A stretch of 40,676 nucleotides of DNA from an uncultured Clostridia bacterium (GTDB lineage: Bacteria; Bacillota; Clostridia; Christensenellales; Borkfalkiaceae): positions 1 through 40,676 of the forward strand of contig CANRGG010000017.1 of the NCBI GenBank assembly GCA_947630115.1, written 5' to 3'. Shown one piece after another: positions 32,717 through 40,676 of this stretch; the stretch's first letter is position 1, and each line of letters starts with the position of its first letter. Under the pieces are notes generated by a model. The model was not told the origin of the DNA. It saw nothing but the letters and a program-made list of their open reading frames with translations, and did not search any database. Both the position numbers and the translations under genes were made by a program.

Positions 32717-34024
32717 TTACAGCACGTATTTTTTGAGATCCCGATCGCGCGTGATCTTGCTCAGATGTTCTTCGACATAGGCGCGGTTGATCTCCACCGT
32801 GACGGGCGGATAGTCGCCGCCCGCGTTGAAGGAAATATCTTCGAGCAGGTATTCCATCACCGTGTGCAGCCTTCTTGCGCCGATGTCCTCGCTCGTGAGA
32901 TTGATCTCCTCGGAGATCTCCGCGATCGCGTCGATCGCGTCGGGGGTGAACCGAAGGTCGATGTGATCGACCGCGAGCAAAACGGCGTACTGCTGGGTGA
33001 GCGAGTGCTCGGTATTCGTGAGGATGTTGACGAAATCCTCCTTCGTGAGCGATTGCAGCTCCACCGAGACGGGGAACCGGCCCTGAAGTTCGGGGATGAG
33101 GTCCTCCACCTTTGCGACATGGAATGCGCCCGCTGCGATGAAGAGGATATAGTCGGTCTTGACCGCGCCGTACTTCGTCATGACGGTGCTGCCCTCGACG
33201 ATGGGCAGGATATCGCGCTGGACTCCCTCGCGCGAGACGTCCGCGCCCGAGGTGTTCTCCTTGCCCGCGATCTTGTCGATCTCGTCGATGAAGATGATCC
33301 CATCGTTTTCCGCGCGGCGAAGCGCCTCCTCTTTCACCGCGTCGTCGTCGATGAGTTTATCGCTCTCCTCTTCGATAAAGCACTTCATCGCCTCTTTCAC
33401 GCTGATCTTGCGTTTGCGCTTTCTCTGGGGAAGCATTTCGCCGAAGATCGAGCCGAGGCTGATCGCCGCGCCGCCCGGGATAAGTTCCATATTTTTGGGT
33501 TCGTCCTTGATCTCCGTCTCAATGATCATGGAGTCAAAGACCCCCTTGCGCAAACTTTCGAGCAAGTTGGCCTCGAAGATCTCGCGGGGCGTCTCGCCGC
33601 GGTCGGCTTTTTTGATCTCGGCGAGGAGATTGACCATCTTCCGCTCGGCGACGTCGGTCGCTTTGACGGAAACTTCCGCCGTTTTTTCGTCCTTGACGAG
33701 GCGGAAGGCGCACTCGACGAGGTCGCGGACCATGCCCTCGACGTCCTTGCCGACATAGCCGACTTCGGTGTACTTGGTGGCCTCGACTTTGATGAAGGGC
33801 GCCTTGACGAGTTTGGCGAGGCGGCGGGCGATCTCCGTTTTTCCGACGCCCGTCGGACCCTTCATGATGATGTTTTTGGGGGTGATCTCCTCCCGGAGTT
33901 CGGGGGAGAGCTGGGCGCGGCGGTAGCGGTTCCGGAGCGCGATCGCGACCGCTTTTTTCGCCTCATCCTGCCCAATGATGTGCTTATTGAGTTCGTTTAC
34001 GATCTGTTTGGGTGAAAGATCCAT
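32717..34024 (-). CDS. hslU: ATP-dependent protease ATPase subunit HslU (ClpY)
   Basis: This 435-aa AAA+ unfoldase feeds substrates to the HslV peptidase. Walker A is GPTGVGKT (56-63), the pore motif is GYVGKD, Walker B is IIFIDEID, and the sensor region ELQGRFPV follows. The C-terminus ends LKKYVL, the tail that docks into HslV. The intermediate domain (about 110-235) is present. The ATG at 34024 has an AGGAGG site. Unusually it is separated from hslV by 715 bases of repeat DNA; the two genes normally touch. Confidence 0.97.
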   Translation of the reverse strand: MDLSPKQIVNELNKHIIGQDEAKKAVAIALRNRYRRAQLSPELREEITPKNIIMKGPTGVGKTEIARRLAKLVKAPFIKVEATKYTEVGYVGKDVEGMVRDLVECAFRLVKDEKTAEVSVKATDVAERKMVNLLAEIKKADRGETPREIFEANLLESLRKGVFDSMIIETEIKDEPKNMELIPGGAAISLGSIFGEMLPQRKRKRKISVKEAMKCFIEEESDKLIDDDAVKEEALRRAENDGIIFIDEIDKIAGKENTSGADVSREGVQRDILPIVEGSTVMTKYGAVKTDYILFIAAGAFHVAKVEDLIPELQGRFPVSVELQSLTKEDFVNILTNTEHSLTQQYAVLLAVDHIDLRFTPDAIDAIAEISEEINLTSEDIGARRLHTVMEYLLEDISFNAGGDYPPVTVEINRAYVEEHLSKITRDRDLKKYVL

Positions 34025-34047
34025 AAAGCCTCCTTAATTCACGACGT

Positions 34048-34080
34048 TCACAGATTTTTCCTCGCGGAAAAATCTCGTGA
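34048..34080. repeat. Dispersed hairpin element upstream of hslU
   Basis: Outer TCAC (34048-34051) pairs with GTGA (34077-34080). Inside are a bulged C (34076) and a perfect 10-bp stem (34052-34061 with 34066-34075) around TCGC. The architecture matches 29550-29582 exactly, but the stem sequence is different. Confidence 0.75.
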
Positions 34081-34219
34081 GGATTTTTATTTGTTGATTT
34101 CATGTAACTTTTCTCGCCCGCCGCTTTATCTGCCTTGCCCGGACAAGAAGCGTACCGTAGTTCGCAAACAGGGTGCGCTGCCGCAAAAGCGTGATTTTGC
34201 TTCGCGCCGTGGGTTTATA

Positions 34220-34260
34220 TTCGCGAAATTCTTTGCTGGCGTAAAGAATTCCGCGAGGAA
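34220..34260. repeat. Dispersed hairpin element, tandem-repeat copy 1
   Basis: A 13-position stem with one mismatch (34222-34234 with 34243-34255) lies between TT and AGGAAA, giving TTCGCG, stem, CGCGAGGAAA. Confidence 0.7.
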
Positions 34261-34387
34261 ACCTTCCTCCTGCATAAATGAAGTAGTTTCTCAAATTCGC
34301 TTTGCCCGACAATGTGCGTGCGGTGGCGCGCAAATTGCGTCGTGCGGCGAAGAATTGTGATTCTTCTTGCACCGCGGAGTTTTATAT

Positions 34388-34428
34388 TTCGCGGAATTCT
34401 TTGCTGACGAAAAGAATTCCGCGAGGAA
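34388..34428. repeat. Dispersed hairpin element, tandem-repeat copy 2
   Basis: A perfect 13-bp stem (34390-34402 with 34411-34423) with an 8-base loop is followed by AGGAAA. Relative to copy 1, the single mismatch is repaired to a G-C pair. Confidence 0.75.
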
Positions 34429-34739
34429 ACCTTCCTCCTGCATAAATGAAGTTGTTTCTCAAATTCGCTTTGCCCGACAATGTGCGTGCGGTGGCGCGCA
34501 AATTGTGTGGAGCGGAGCCATTTCTGTTCAACAGCCCGGTGGGCTGTGAACGGCGGAGCAACAGCCGAGCTGGTGGCGAGGCGGGCTTGCGGCGGGGGCA
34601 ACCGCCACAAGTGCTGCGCAGGGAAACCCTGCTTGCGCCGTTGAGTTTTATATTTCGCAAAAATCTTTGCAGGTTTCGCGAGGGAAACTTCACGCACCGT
34701 AAATTTTAGGCGCGCGCCGGTCTTTTTGTTCGAAAATTT

Positions 34740-35273
34740 TTATACCGTTTCGCAGATGATGTGGTCGTTCGTATAGACGCAGATCTCCGAGGCGATCTTT
34801 AAGGATTTTCTTGCAATCTCCTCGGCCGAAAAATCGGTGTTCTGACAAAGCGCGCGCGCCGCCGCCAACGCATAGTTGCCGCCGCTGCCGATCGCGCAGA
34901 TCCCTTCATCCGGTTCGATCACTTCCCCCGTGCCCGAAAGGATCAAAAGAGTGTCCTTGTCCGCGGTGATCATCATCGCGTCGAGCCGTCTGCCGATCTT
35001 GTCGCTCCGCCAAAGATCGGCAAGCTCCACGGCAGAGCGCATGAGATTGCCTGCAAATTTATTGAGCATTCCCTCAAACCGCTCGGACAGCGAGAACGCG
35101 TCCGTGACCGTGCCCGCAAATCCCAAGATCACTTTGCCGCCGTAGATCCGTCTCACTTTCACCGCCGTGTTCTTGAAAACGACGTGCTCCCCCATCGTGA
35201 CCTGTCCGTCGCCGGCGATCGCCGTCACGCCGTCCTTTTTGACGGCGCAGATCGTTGTTCCGTGAAATTCCAT
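34740..35273 (-). CDS. hslV: ATP-dependent protease peptidase subunit HslV (ClpQ)
   Basis: This 177-aa proteasome-like N-terminal-threonine hydrolase would be processed after MEFHG to expose Thr6 (HGTTICAV). The body shows [22 protein letters not shown], the [16 protein letters not shown] loop and [19 protein letters not shown], all typical. It assembles into dodecamers capped by HslU. It lies 13 bases after trmFO in the same operon and has a ribosome binding site (GGAGAA) before its ATG. Confidence 0.97.
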   Translation of the reverse strand: MEFHGTTICAVKKDGVTAIAGDGQVTMGEHVVFKNTAVKVRRIYGGKVILGFAGTVTDAFSLSERFEGMLNKFAGNLMRSAVELADLWRSDKIGRRLDAMMITADKDTLLILSGTGEVIEPDEGICAIGSGGNYALAAARALCQNTDFSAEEIARKSLKIASEICVYTNDHIICETV

Positions 35274-35286
35274 ACCGTTCTCCTTT

Positions 35287-36570
35287 TCAAATGCTGTCTT
35301 TGAATTTTTCGATCTCTTTAAGCGCGCGCTCCGCGATCAGCCTGCGCTTTTCCTTTTTGTCTTTGACTGCAAGATCTCCCCGCATAACGCCGTAATTGGC
35401 GTTCATGGGCTCAAAATGGGCGTTTTTCGCGGCGATATACCGCGACAGTGCGCCGCAAACGCAGGTGTCCTCGGGAATGAGCGGCGCTTTTCCCCGCAGC
35501 CTTCGATATACATGGATCCCCGCGAGCAGCCCGCTCATCGCGCTTTCGACATAGCCCTCGACGCCCGTGATCTGCCCCGCAAAATACAGCCCTTCCTGCG
35601 TTTTGACCGAAAAATCGGCGTTCAGGATCTGGGGCGATTGCAGGTAAGTATTGCGGTGCATGACGCCGTAGCGTTCAAATTCGGCGTTTTTGAGCGCGGG
35701 AATGAGCGAAAACACCCGCTTTTGCTCCGAAAATTTGAGATTGGTCTGGCAGCCCACGAGCCCATAGCTCGTCCCCTCCGCGTTTTCTCTTCTCAGCTGT
35801 AAAACGGCGTAAGGCCTTCTGCCGCTCCCGTCGAGAAGCCCGACGGGCTTGAACGTCCCGAAGCGCAGGGTGTCGATCCCGCGCGCCGCCATCGCCTCGA
35901 CGGGCATGCAGCCCTCAAAGATCTCCCCCTTCTCGAACGAATGCAGCTGCGCCTTTTCGGCGGAGAGCAGCTCTTGGACGAACCGTTCGTACTCCTCTTT
36001 CGTCATGGGGCAATTCACATAGTCTCCCGTGCCCTTCCCATAGCGGTCGGCGGAAAAAGTCTGGGAAAAGTCCACGCTCTCGGCCGAAACGATGGGCGCG
36101 CTCGCGTCGAAAAAGTGCAGCGCCCCGCCGAATCTGCGCTCGATCGCCTCGTAAAGTTTTCCCGAGGTGAGCGGTCCCGTCGCGATGATCCCCTCTTCGG
36201 GCAGCTCTTCCGCCTCTTGACAGGTTATGTGGATCTTCGGATCGTTTTTGATCTGTTCTGTGATGAAGGAAGAAAATTTCCCCCGATCCACGGCCAACGC
36301 GCCGCCCGCCGGAACTTTGGAAGCCTCCGCCGCCTCCATCGTGAGCGAACCGAGCCGCCGCAGCTCCTCTTTCAGAAGGCCGCAGGCGTTCCCGTACACG
36401 TCGTCGCTCTTCAAAGAATTGGAGCAGACGAGCTCGCCGAAGTTTTCGTCCGAATGGGCGGGGGTGAACTTGGCGGGCTTCATGTCGATCAGTTCGACTT
36501 CGACGCCGCGGCCTGCAAGAAACCGGGCGGCTTCCGAGCCCGCGAGCCCCGCGCCGACGATCTTGATCAT
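35287..36570 (-). CDS. trmFO: Methylenetetrahydrofolate--tRNA-(uracil-5-)-methyltransferase TrmFO
   Basis: This 427-aa FAD enzyme methylates U54 in the T loop of tRNA using methylene-THF, which glyA in this window supplies. The N-terminal FAD-binding motif is [15 protein letters not shown] (about 4-18), followed by the family block [14 protein letters not shown]. The C-terminal [25 protein letters not shown] contacts FAD. The length is typical. The start overlaps the topA stop by 4 bases (ATGA), so the two are translationally coupled. Confidence 0.97.
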   Translation of the reverse strand: MIKIVGAGLAGSEAARFLAGRGVEVELIDMKPAKFTPAHSDENFGELVCSNSLKSDDVYGNACGLLKEELRRLGSLTMEAAEASKVPAGGALAVDRGKFSSFITEQIKNDPKIHITCQEAEELPEEGIIATGPLTSGKLYEAIERRFGGALHFFDASAPIVSAESVDFSQTFSADRYGKGTGDYVNCPMTKEEYERFVQELLSAEKAQLHSFEKGEIFEGCMPVEAMAARGIDTLRFGTFKPVGLLDGSGRRPYAVLQLRRENAEGTSYGLVGCQTNLKFSEQKRVFSLIPALKNAEFERYGVMHRNTYLQSPQILNADFSVKTQEGLYFAGQITGVEGYVESAMSGLLAGIHVYRRLRGKAPLIPEDTCVCGALSRYIAAKNAHFEPMNANYGVMRGDLAVKDKKEKRRLIAERALKEIEKFKDSI

Positions 36571-38813
36571 GCCTCTTCCTTTTTCCCCTTCTTATTCTCT
36601 TTCTTATTCTCGCCCTCCGCCTTATAGTGGCAGTCCTTGTTGGAGCATTTCAAAACGCCCTTGGCGGTCCGGACGATCGCGCCGCCGCAGAGCGGACATT
36701 TCTCGCCCGTCGGGTCGTCCCAACTCATAAAGCGGCAGGCGGGATAGCCGGTGCAGCCGAAGTACGCCTTTCCGGTGCGCGAGAAGAGTTTTTTCGTGGG
36801 TTTTCCGCACTGCGGGCAGACGCCGGCGCTCTCCGGAGTTTCCGCACTTTGCGGGGGCGTCTGTTCATAGGGCAGGGTGGATTTGCAGGTGGGATAATTG
36901 GGGCAGGCGAGGAATTTCCCATAGCGCCCCGTCTTGACCGTCATCATCGCGCCGCATTTGGGGCAGGGCACGTCGGTCGTCTCGACCGTCCCCTCGCTCA
37001 CGATGTTGGAGCAGGCGGGATAGCCCGAGCAGGCGAGATATTTGCCGTATTTTCCGTTCTTTCTCACCATCGGCCTGCCGCATTTGGAGCAGAGGATGTC
37101 CGTCATCTCGTCCCCGTCGGTGCCTGCAAAGCGCAGCCGCTCCTCAAACGACGGATAGAACGCCGCGATGATGGAATGCCAATCCTTGCCGCCCTCCTCG
37201 ATGTCGTCGAGCTTCTCCTCCATATCGGCGGTGAATCCGACGTCCATGACGTCGGTGAAATATTTGACGAGCATATCGGTAATGCGGTAAGCGACGTCGG
37301 TCGGAACCATGTATTTGCCCTCTTTCGTGACGTATTTGCGCTTGTTGAGCACCGAAATGATGGACGCATACGTCGAAGGTCTGCCGATCCCCTTGTCCTC
37401 CATCGCCTTGACGAGGGAGGCGTCGGTATAGCGCACGGGAGGTTTGGTAAACTTCTGCTCCCCCTTTTCGCCGAGGGACAAAAGCCCGTCCCCCTCTTTG
37501 AGCGGCGGCAGCAGGCGGGCATTGCCCTCCTCCTCGTCCTCTTTCTTCACCTCCTGATAGACAGCGGTGAAGCCCGCAAAGCGGAGCGTCTTGCCGCTTG
37601 CGCGCAGGGTATAGCCCCCGTTTGCGATCTCGATCTGCATGCTGTCGTAGAGCGCTTCCGCCATCTGCGAGGCGAGGAACCGTTCATAGATGAGTTTATA
37701 GACGTTGAAATGCTTTTTATCGAGCATTTTTTTGGCGCGCTCGGGGGTGAGCGTCACGTCGATGGGACGGATCGCCTCGTGCGCGTCCTGCGCCCCCTTC
37801 TTGGAGGCGTAAAAATTGGGTTTTGCGGGATAGTACTCCTTCCCGTATGTCTCGACGATAAAATCGCGCGCAAACGCCTGCGCGTCGGACGAAATGCGGG
37901 TCGAATCGGTTCGGATATAGGTGACAAAGGCGATGTGCCCCTCCCCCTCGACGTCAATGCCCTCATAGAGGTGCTGGGCGATGAGCATGGTCTCGGGCGC
38001 GGTCATGCCGAGCTTGTTGGAGGCGTCCTGCTGCAAGGTGCTCGTCGTGAAAGGCGCCGGCGCGTGAGACTTTGCGACCGAATTTTTCACCGAAAAGACG
38101 CGGTATTCCCCCTCTTTGAGCTCCGAAAGGACCTTGTCCGCCTGCTGTTTGCTGCCGATCTTGACTTTCTTGCCGCCCGACTTTTCGAGCGTCGCCTTAA
38201 ACGGCGGGAATTTTCCGTCCTTTTCCTTCAACTCCGCCGTGATCGTCCAATATTCCTCCGGCTTGAAGGCCTGGATCTCCCGCTCCCGCTCGACGACAAG
38301 CCGCAGCGCGACCGACTGCACCCTGCCCGCCGAGAGCCCGTTCTGGATCTTATTGTTGAGAAGGGGAGAGAGCTTGTAGCCCACGAGCCGGTCGAGCACG
38401 CGGCGCGCCTGCTGCGCGTCCACGAGATTATAATTGACCTTGCGCGGATTTTCGAGGGCGCGCGCCACCGCCTTCGGAGAGATCTCGTTGAATTCGATCC
38501 GGTTCTCGGCGTCCGAGTCCAGCCCGAGGACGGTCTGCAAATGCCAGGAGATCGCCTCCCCCTCGCGGTCGGGGTCGGTCGCCAGAAAGACCTTGCCCGC
38601 CTGCTTTGCCTCCTCCGAAAGCCGCTTGATCGTCTCCTCCTTTCCGGGAAAGATGACATAGCGCGGCTCGAAATTCTTCTCGATCGAAACCCCCAGAGAT
38701 TTCTGGGGCAGATCGCGGATATGTCCGCCCGAAGCGTCCACGCGGTATTTTCCTTTGAGATATTTGGAGATCGTCTTTGCCTTGGAAGGCGACTCCACGA
38801 TGATCAGATCCAT
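36567..38813 (-). CDS. topA: DNA topoisomerase I (type IA)
   Basis: This 748-aa enzyme relaxes negative supercoils. The TOPRIM domain is at 1-110 with IVESPSKAKTI (Glu7) and the metal site ATDPDREGE (Asp80, Asp82). The active-site tyrosine is Tyr299 in YIRTDSTR. Four Cys4 zinc-ribbon modules follow from about residue 570 (CSKCGRPM, CPKCGAMM, CPQCGKPT, CPLCGGAI), and a Lys/Glu tail ends the protein. It is part of the dprA-topA-trmFO-hslV order typical of Firmicutes. Confidence 0.97.
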   Translation of the reverse strand: MDLIIVESPSKAKTISKYLKGKYRVDASGGHIRDLPQKSLGVSIEKNFEPRYVIFPGKEETIKRLSEEAKQAGKVFLATDPDREGEAISWHLQTVLGLDSDAENRIEFNEISPKAVARALENPRKVNYNLVDAQQARRVLDRLVGYKLSPLLNNKIQNGLSAGRVQSVALRLVVEREREIQAFKPEEYWTITAELKEKDGKFPPFKATLEKSGGKKVKIGSKQQADKVLSELKEGEYRVFSVKNSVAKSHAPAPFTTSTLQQDASNKLGMTAPETMLIAQHLYEGIDVEGEGHIAFVTYIRTDSTRISSDAQAFARDFIVETYGKEYYPAKPNFYASKKGAQDAHEAIRPIDVTLTPERAKKMLDKKHFNVYKLIYERFLASQMAEALYDSMQIEIANGGYTLRASGKTLRFAGFTAVYQEVKKEDEEEGNARLLPPLKEGDGLLSLGEKGEQKFTKPPVRYTDASLVKAMEDKGIGRPSTYASIISVLNKRKYVTKEGKYMVPTDVAYRITDMLVKYFTDVMDVGFTADMEEKLDDIEEGGKDWHSIIAAFYPSFEERLRFAGTDGDEMTDILCSKCGRPMVRKNGKYGKYLACSGYPACSNIVSEGTVETTDVPCPKCGAMMTVKTGRYGKFLACPNYPTCKSTLPYEQTPPQSAETPESAGVCPQCGKPTKKLFSRTGKAYFGCTGYPACRFMSWDDPTGEKCPLCGGAIVRTAKGVLKCSNKDCHYKAEGENKKENKKGKKEEA

Positions 38814-38866
38814 ATTGACCTCTTTTTACTTGGTTGGTTTCTATTTTCGGAAGATCGGCGCCGCAT

Positions 38867-39958
38867 TTAAGGCGTCTTGATCATGAGCGTATATCGGTTG
38901 GCGCCCGCCTTGACGACCGCTCCTTTGAGTTCGAGCATCGAAAGGGTCGCCGAGACTTCGAAAACGGGCAGTCCCGTCTTTTCGGCGATGAGCGCGGTGT
39001 GGATCGCCTCCTCGCCGCAGAGCGCCCCGATCACCTTCAGCTCCGCCGCGGTGAAATCGTCCGCCCTTATATGTTCCTCTTCGGAAATGCCGTAGACGCC
39101 CAAAATGTCCCGAAGTTCGGTGACGAGATACGCCCCCTTCTTGATGAGTTCGTTGCAGCCCTCGCCCTGTTCGGCGTTCGCATTATAGGGAAAAGCAAAG
39201 ACGTCCCTGCCAAGGTCCACCGCCTGATAGGCCGTGATGAGGGCACCGCTCTTTTTCCCCGCGGAGACGACGAGCGTGCCCGCCGAGATCCCCGCCAGAA
39301 TGCGGTTGCGGTAATGGAAGGAGAATTTGCCCACTTTTTCGCCGTCCCGGCATTCGGAAAGGAGCAGCCCGTGTTCGGCGATCCGTCTTTTCAGGGCAAG
39401 ATGGGCGGCGGGATAGCATTCGTCGAGCCCGCAGGGCAGAACGCAGATCGCCTTCCCGTTTTTGAGCGCACCGCGCACGGCGGCGCTGTCTCCCCCTTCC
39501 GCCAAGCCCGAAACGACCGCAAACCGTTCCGAGAGCTTTTCCGAAAAGCGCTCCCCGAGCGCTTCCGCCCAGGGCGGCGTGCGGCGGGATCCGACGATAC
39601 AGAAGATCTTCTCTTTCAGCAGGTTCCGGTCCCCCTCGCCGAACAGGACGAGCGGGGGCAGCTGGACCGCTTTGAGCGCTTCGGGATAGTCCGAAGAGGA
39701 GAGCGTGACGGCGAACCGCCCCGTTTCCTCCATTTTTTGCAGATATTTTCCGAGTTTTTCCCGCCGCGCGGAGAGATCTCCCTCTTTATATACACATTTT
39801 CGGCGTTTCAATATCACTTCGCCGAAAAATTTTTCGAAATCGCGAAAAAGCTCCGCCGGCGACGGCGCCGCGGCATACAGCGCGCTCCGCTCGCGCAGGT
39901 CGAAACCGGTGCAGGCGCAAAGATAGATGAGCGCCTCCTCGTCCGCGGTGTATCCCAT
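38867..39958 (-). CDS. dprA: DNA-processing protein DprA
   Basis: This 363-aa protein loads RecA onto incoming single-stranded DNA during natural transformation. The Rossmann-fold core has VGSRRTPPWAEALG and SGLAEGGDSAAVRGAL, followed by GGCGLDECYP-like CGLDECYPAAH and SAGKKSGALITAYQAVDLGRDVFAFP. A C-terminal winged-helix domain (about 300-360) is present, and an N-terminal helical part precedes the core. The start chosen is the ATG at 39958, which overlaps the upstream comM stop (ATGA). With comM it suggests at least a remnant of competence functions. Confidence 0.95.
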   Translation of the reverse strand: MGYTADEEALIYLCACTGFDLRERSALYAAAPSPAELFRDFEKFFGEVILKRRKCVYKEGDLSARREKLGKYLQKMEETGRFAVTLSSSDYPEALKAVQLPPLVLFGEGDRNLLKEKIFCIVGSRRTPPWAEALGERFSEKLSERFAVVSGLAEGGDSAAVRGALKNGKAICVLPCGLDECYPAAHLALKRRIAEHGLLLSECRDGEKVGKFSFHYRNRILAGISAGTLVVSAGKKSGALITAYQAVDLGRDVFAFPYNANAEQGEGCNELIKKGAYLVTELRDILGVYGISEEEHIRADDFTAAELKVIGALCGEEAIHTALIAEKTGLPVFEVSATLSMLELKGAVVKAGANRYTLMIKTP

Positions 39959-40676
39959 CAGAATTTCTCCTCCAGCCGGTACGACACGGCCTCGAGAATA
40001 TGTTTGGGCAGGATCCTCTCGCTCAGATCGAGATCGGCAATGGTCCGCGCGACCTTGATGACCCGCGCCCTTCCCCTTGCGGAAAGGTGCAGCCGGTCGA
40101 AGGCGCTGCGCAAGATCTTGTCCGACGCCTCGTCGAGAGGGCAGAACTCGTCGATCTCCCGCTCCCCCATGCCCGCGTTCGAGGAGATCTCTCTGCCTTC
40201 GAAGCGGAGCCTCTGGATCTTCCGCGCCGAATTCACCCGCTTTTTCACCGTCTCCGAACTCTCGCTGCAAGCGTCGGAGGTGAGCTCGTCATAGGAGAGA
40301 TTGTCCACTTCGACTTGCAGATCGATCCGGTCGAGAAGCGGGCCACTCACCTTTTTGCGGTAGCGCCGGATGTCGGCGGGCGAGCAGGTGCAAACAAGTT
40401 TTTCGGAGCCATAGTTGCCGCAGGGGCAGGGATTCATGCTCGCGCAGAGCATGAACCGTGCGGGATAGGTGACCGTTCCCGCAGCGCGGGAGACAGAAAC
40501 CTTCCCATCCTCGAGGGGCTGGCGGAGTGCTTCGAGGGAAGAGCGCTTATATTCGGGCAGCTCGTCCAGAAAGAGCACGCCGCCGTGGGCGAGCGAAATC
40601 TCGCCCGGATGGACGACGCTCGTACCGCCGCCGCAGAGGGAGACGGTGGTCGCCGTGTGGTGGGGCGTGCGGAAGG
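39958..40676 (-). CDS. comM: YifB/ComM-family Mg-chelatase-like ATPase (5' end cut by window edge)
   Basis: Only the C-terminal 238 residues are in the window; the frame stays open to the right edge, where it reads FRTPHHTATTVSLCGGG. Visible AAA+ features are the Walker B region VLFLDELPEY, the family motif SMNPCPCGNYG followed by CTCSPADIRRYRKKVSGPLLDRIDLQ, and the C-terminal Mg_chelatase_C domain. ComM helicases drive branch migration during recombination of transformed DNA. It is coupled to dprA by a 4-base overlap, the usual arrangement. Confidence 0.95.
   Translation of the reverse strand, partial: FRTPHHTATTVSLCGGGTSVVHPGEISLAHGGVLFLDELPEYKRSSLEALRQPLEDGKVSVSRAAGTVTYPARFMLCASMNPCPCGNYGSEKLVCTCSPADIRRYRKKVSGPLLDRIDLQVEVDNLSYDELTSDACSESSETVKKRVNSARKIQRLRFEGREISSNAGMGEREIDEFCPLDEASDKILRSAFDRLHLSARGRARVIKVARTIADLDLSERILPKHILEAVSYRLEEKF

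Larger units (their letters stand above)
34025..34739. repeat. Repeat-rich insertion between hslV and hslU
   Basis: No credible gene is seen in these 715 bases. A direct repeat with an offset of 168 bases covers about 34195-34345 and 34363-34510 at about 90% identity or better (CATAAATGAAGT at 34273 and 34441). A third, decayed copy of its first part ends near 34690. Each copy contains one member of the dispersed hairpin family. Between copies two and three are further GC-rich hairpin words (CAGCCCGGTGGGCTG; GGCGGGGGCAACCGCC). Confidence 0.8.

Overview
The window looks like a chromosomal segment of an uncultured, probably gut-dwelling Clostridia (Bacillota). The gene order comM-dprA-topA-trmFO-hslV-hslU is typical of Firmicutes. 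Supporting signs are TsaB/TsaE/RimI, an ECF-type RibU under an FMN riboswitch, the NifU-like/GGGtGRT gene pair, AGGAGG-type ribosome binding sites and textbook sigma-A promoters. Base composition is GC-rich, and Leu TTA/CTA and Ser TCA codons are strongly avoided. That avoidance leaves very long antisense reading frames open everywhere; they are not genes. No tRNA, rRNA, transposase, integrase or CRISPR array was recognised.

Layout. 1-3.7 kb: GGGtGRT protein (cut by the window edge), NifU-like protein, a divergent 78-aa charged protein with its own promoter and terminator, then yhbY and obgE. 3.7-17.9 kb: an accessory island with two giant Cys-rich lipoprotein genes (1873 and 1746 aa) in convergent orientation, separated by a 1.6-kb non-coding, repeat-rich spacer. 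Their first 824 bp (5' leader plus 254 codons) are practically identical, and so are 63 bp of their 3' untranslated regions; the bodies between have diverged. 17.9-23.0 kb: ddl, then the operon tsaE-tsaB-rimI-hydrolase-murF. 23.0-26.4 kb: degenerate tandem repeats and an 828-aa membrane-anchored surface protein that shares the Cys-rich repeat type of the giants. 26.7-29.4 kb: mgtE and riboswitch-controlled ribU. 29.6-30.8 kb: glyA. 31.1-40.7 kb: a long minus-strand run comM-dprA-topA-trmFO-hslV-[715 bp of hairpin repeats]-hslU-hisS-trxA.

The most interesting candidate is the giant lipoprotein pair. The right-hand copy has two consensus promoters, each with a related palindrome just past its predicted start. 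The left-hand copy keeps the palindrome, ribosome binding site and coding start, but its flank shows no convincing promoter. Recombination between the 824-bp inverted repeats would flip about 12 kb and place the other protein body behind the active promoter. This would be a two-cassette surface-antigen switch with a constant signal peptide and N-terminus and a variable remainder. The model is inferred from sequence layout alone.

A second theme is non-coding repeat DNA. Four intergenic regions (9.8-11.3, 17.2-17.9, 23.1-23.7 and 34.0-34.7 kb) hold different degenerate repeats. A small hairpin family with conserved flanks and changing stems occurs after glyA and between hslV and hslU.
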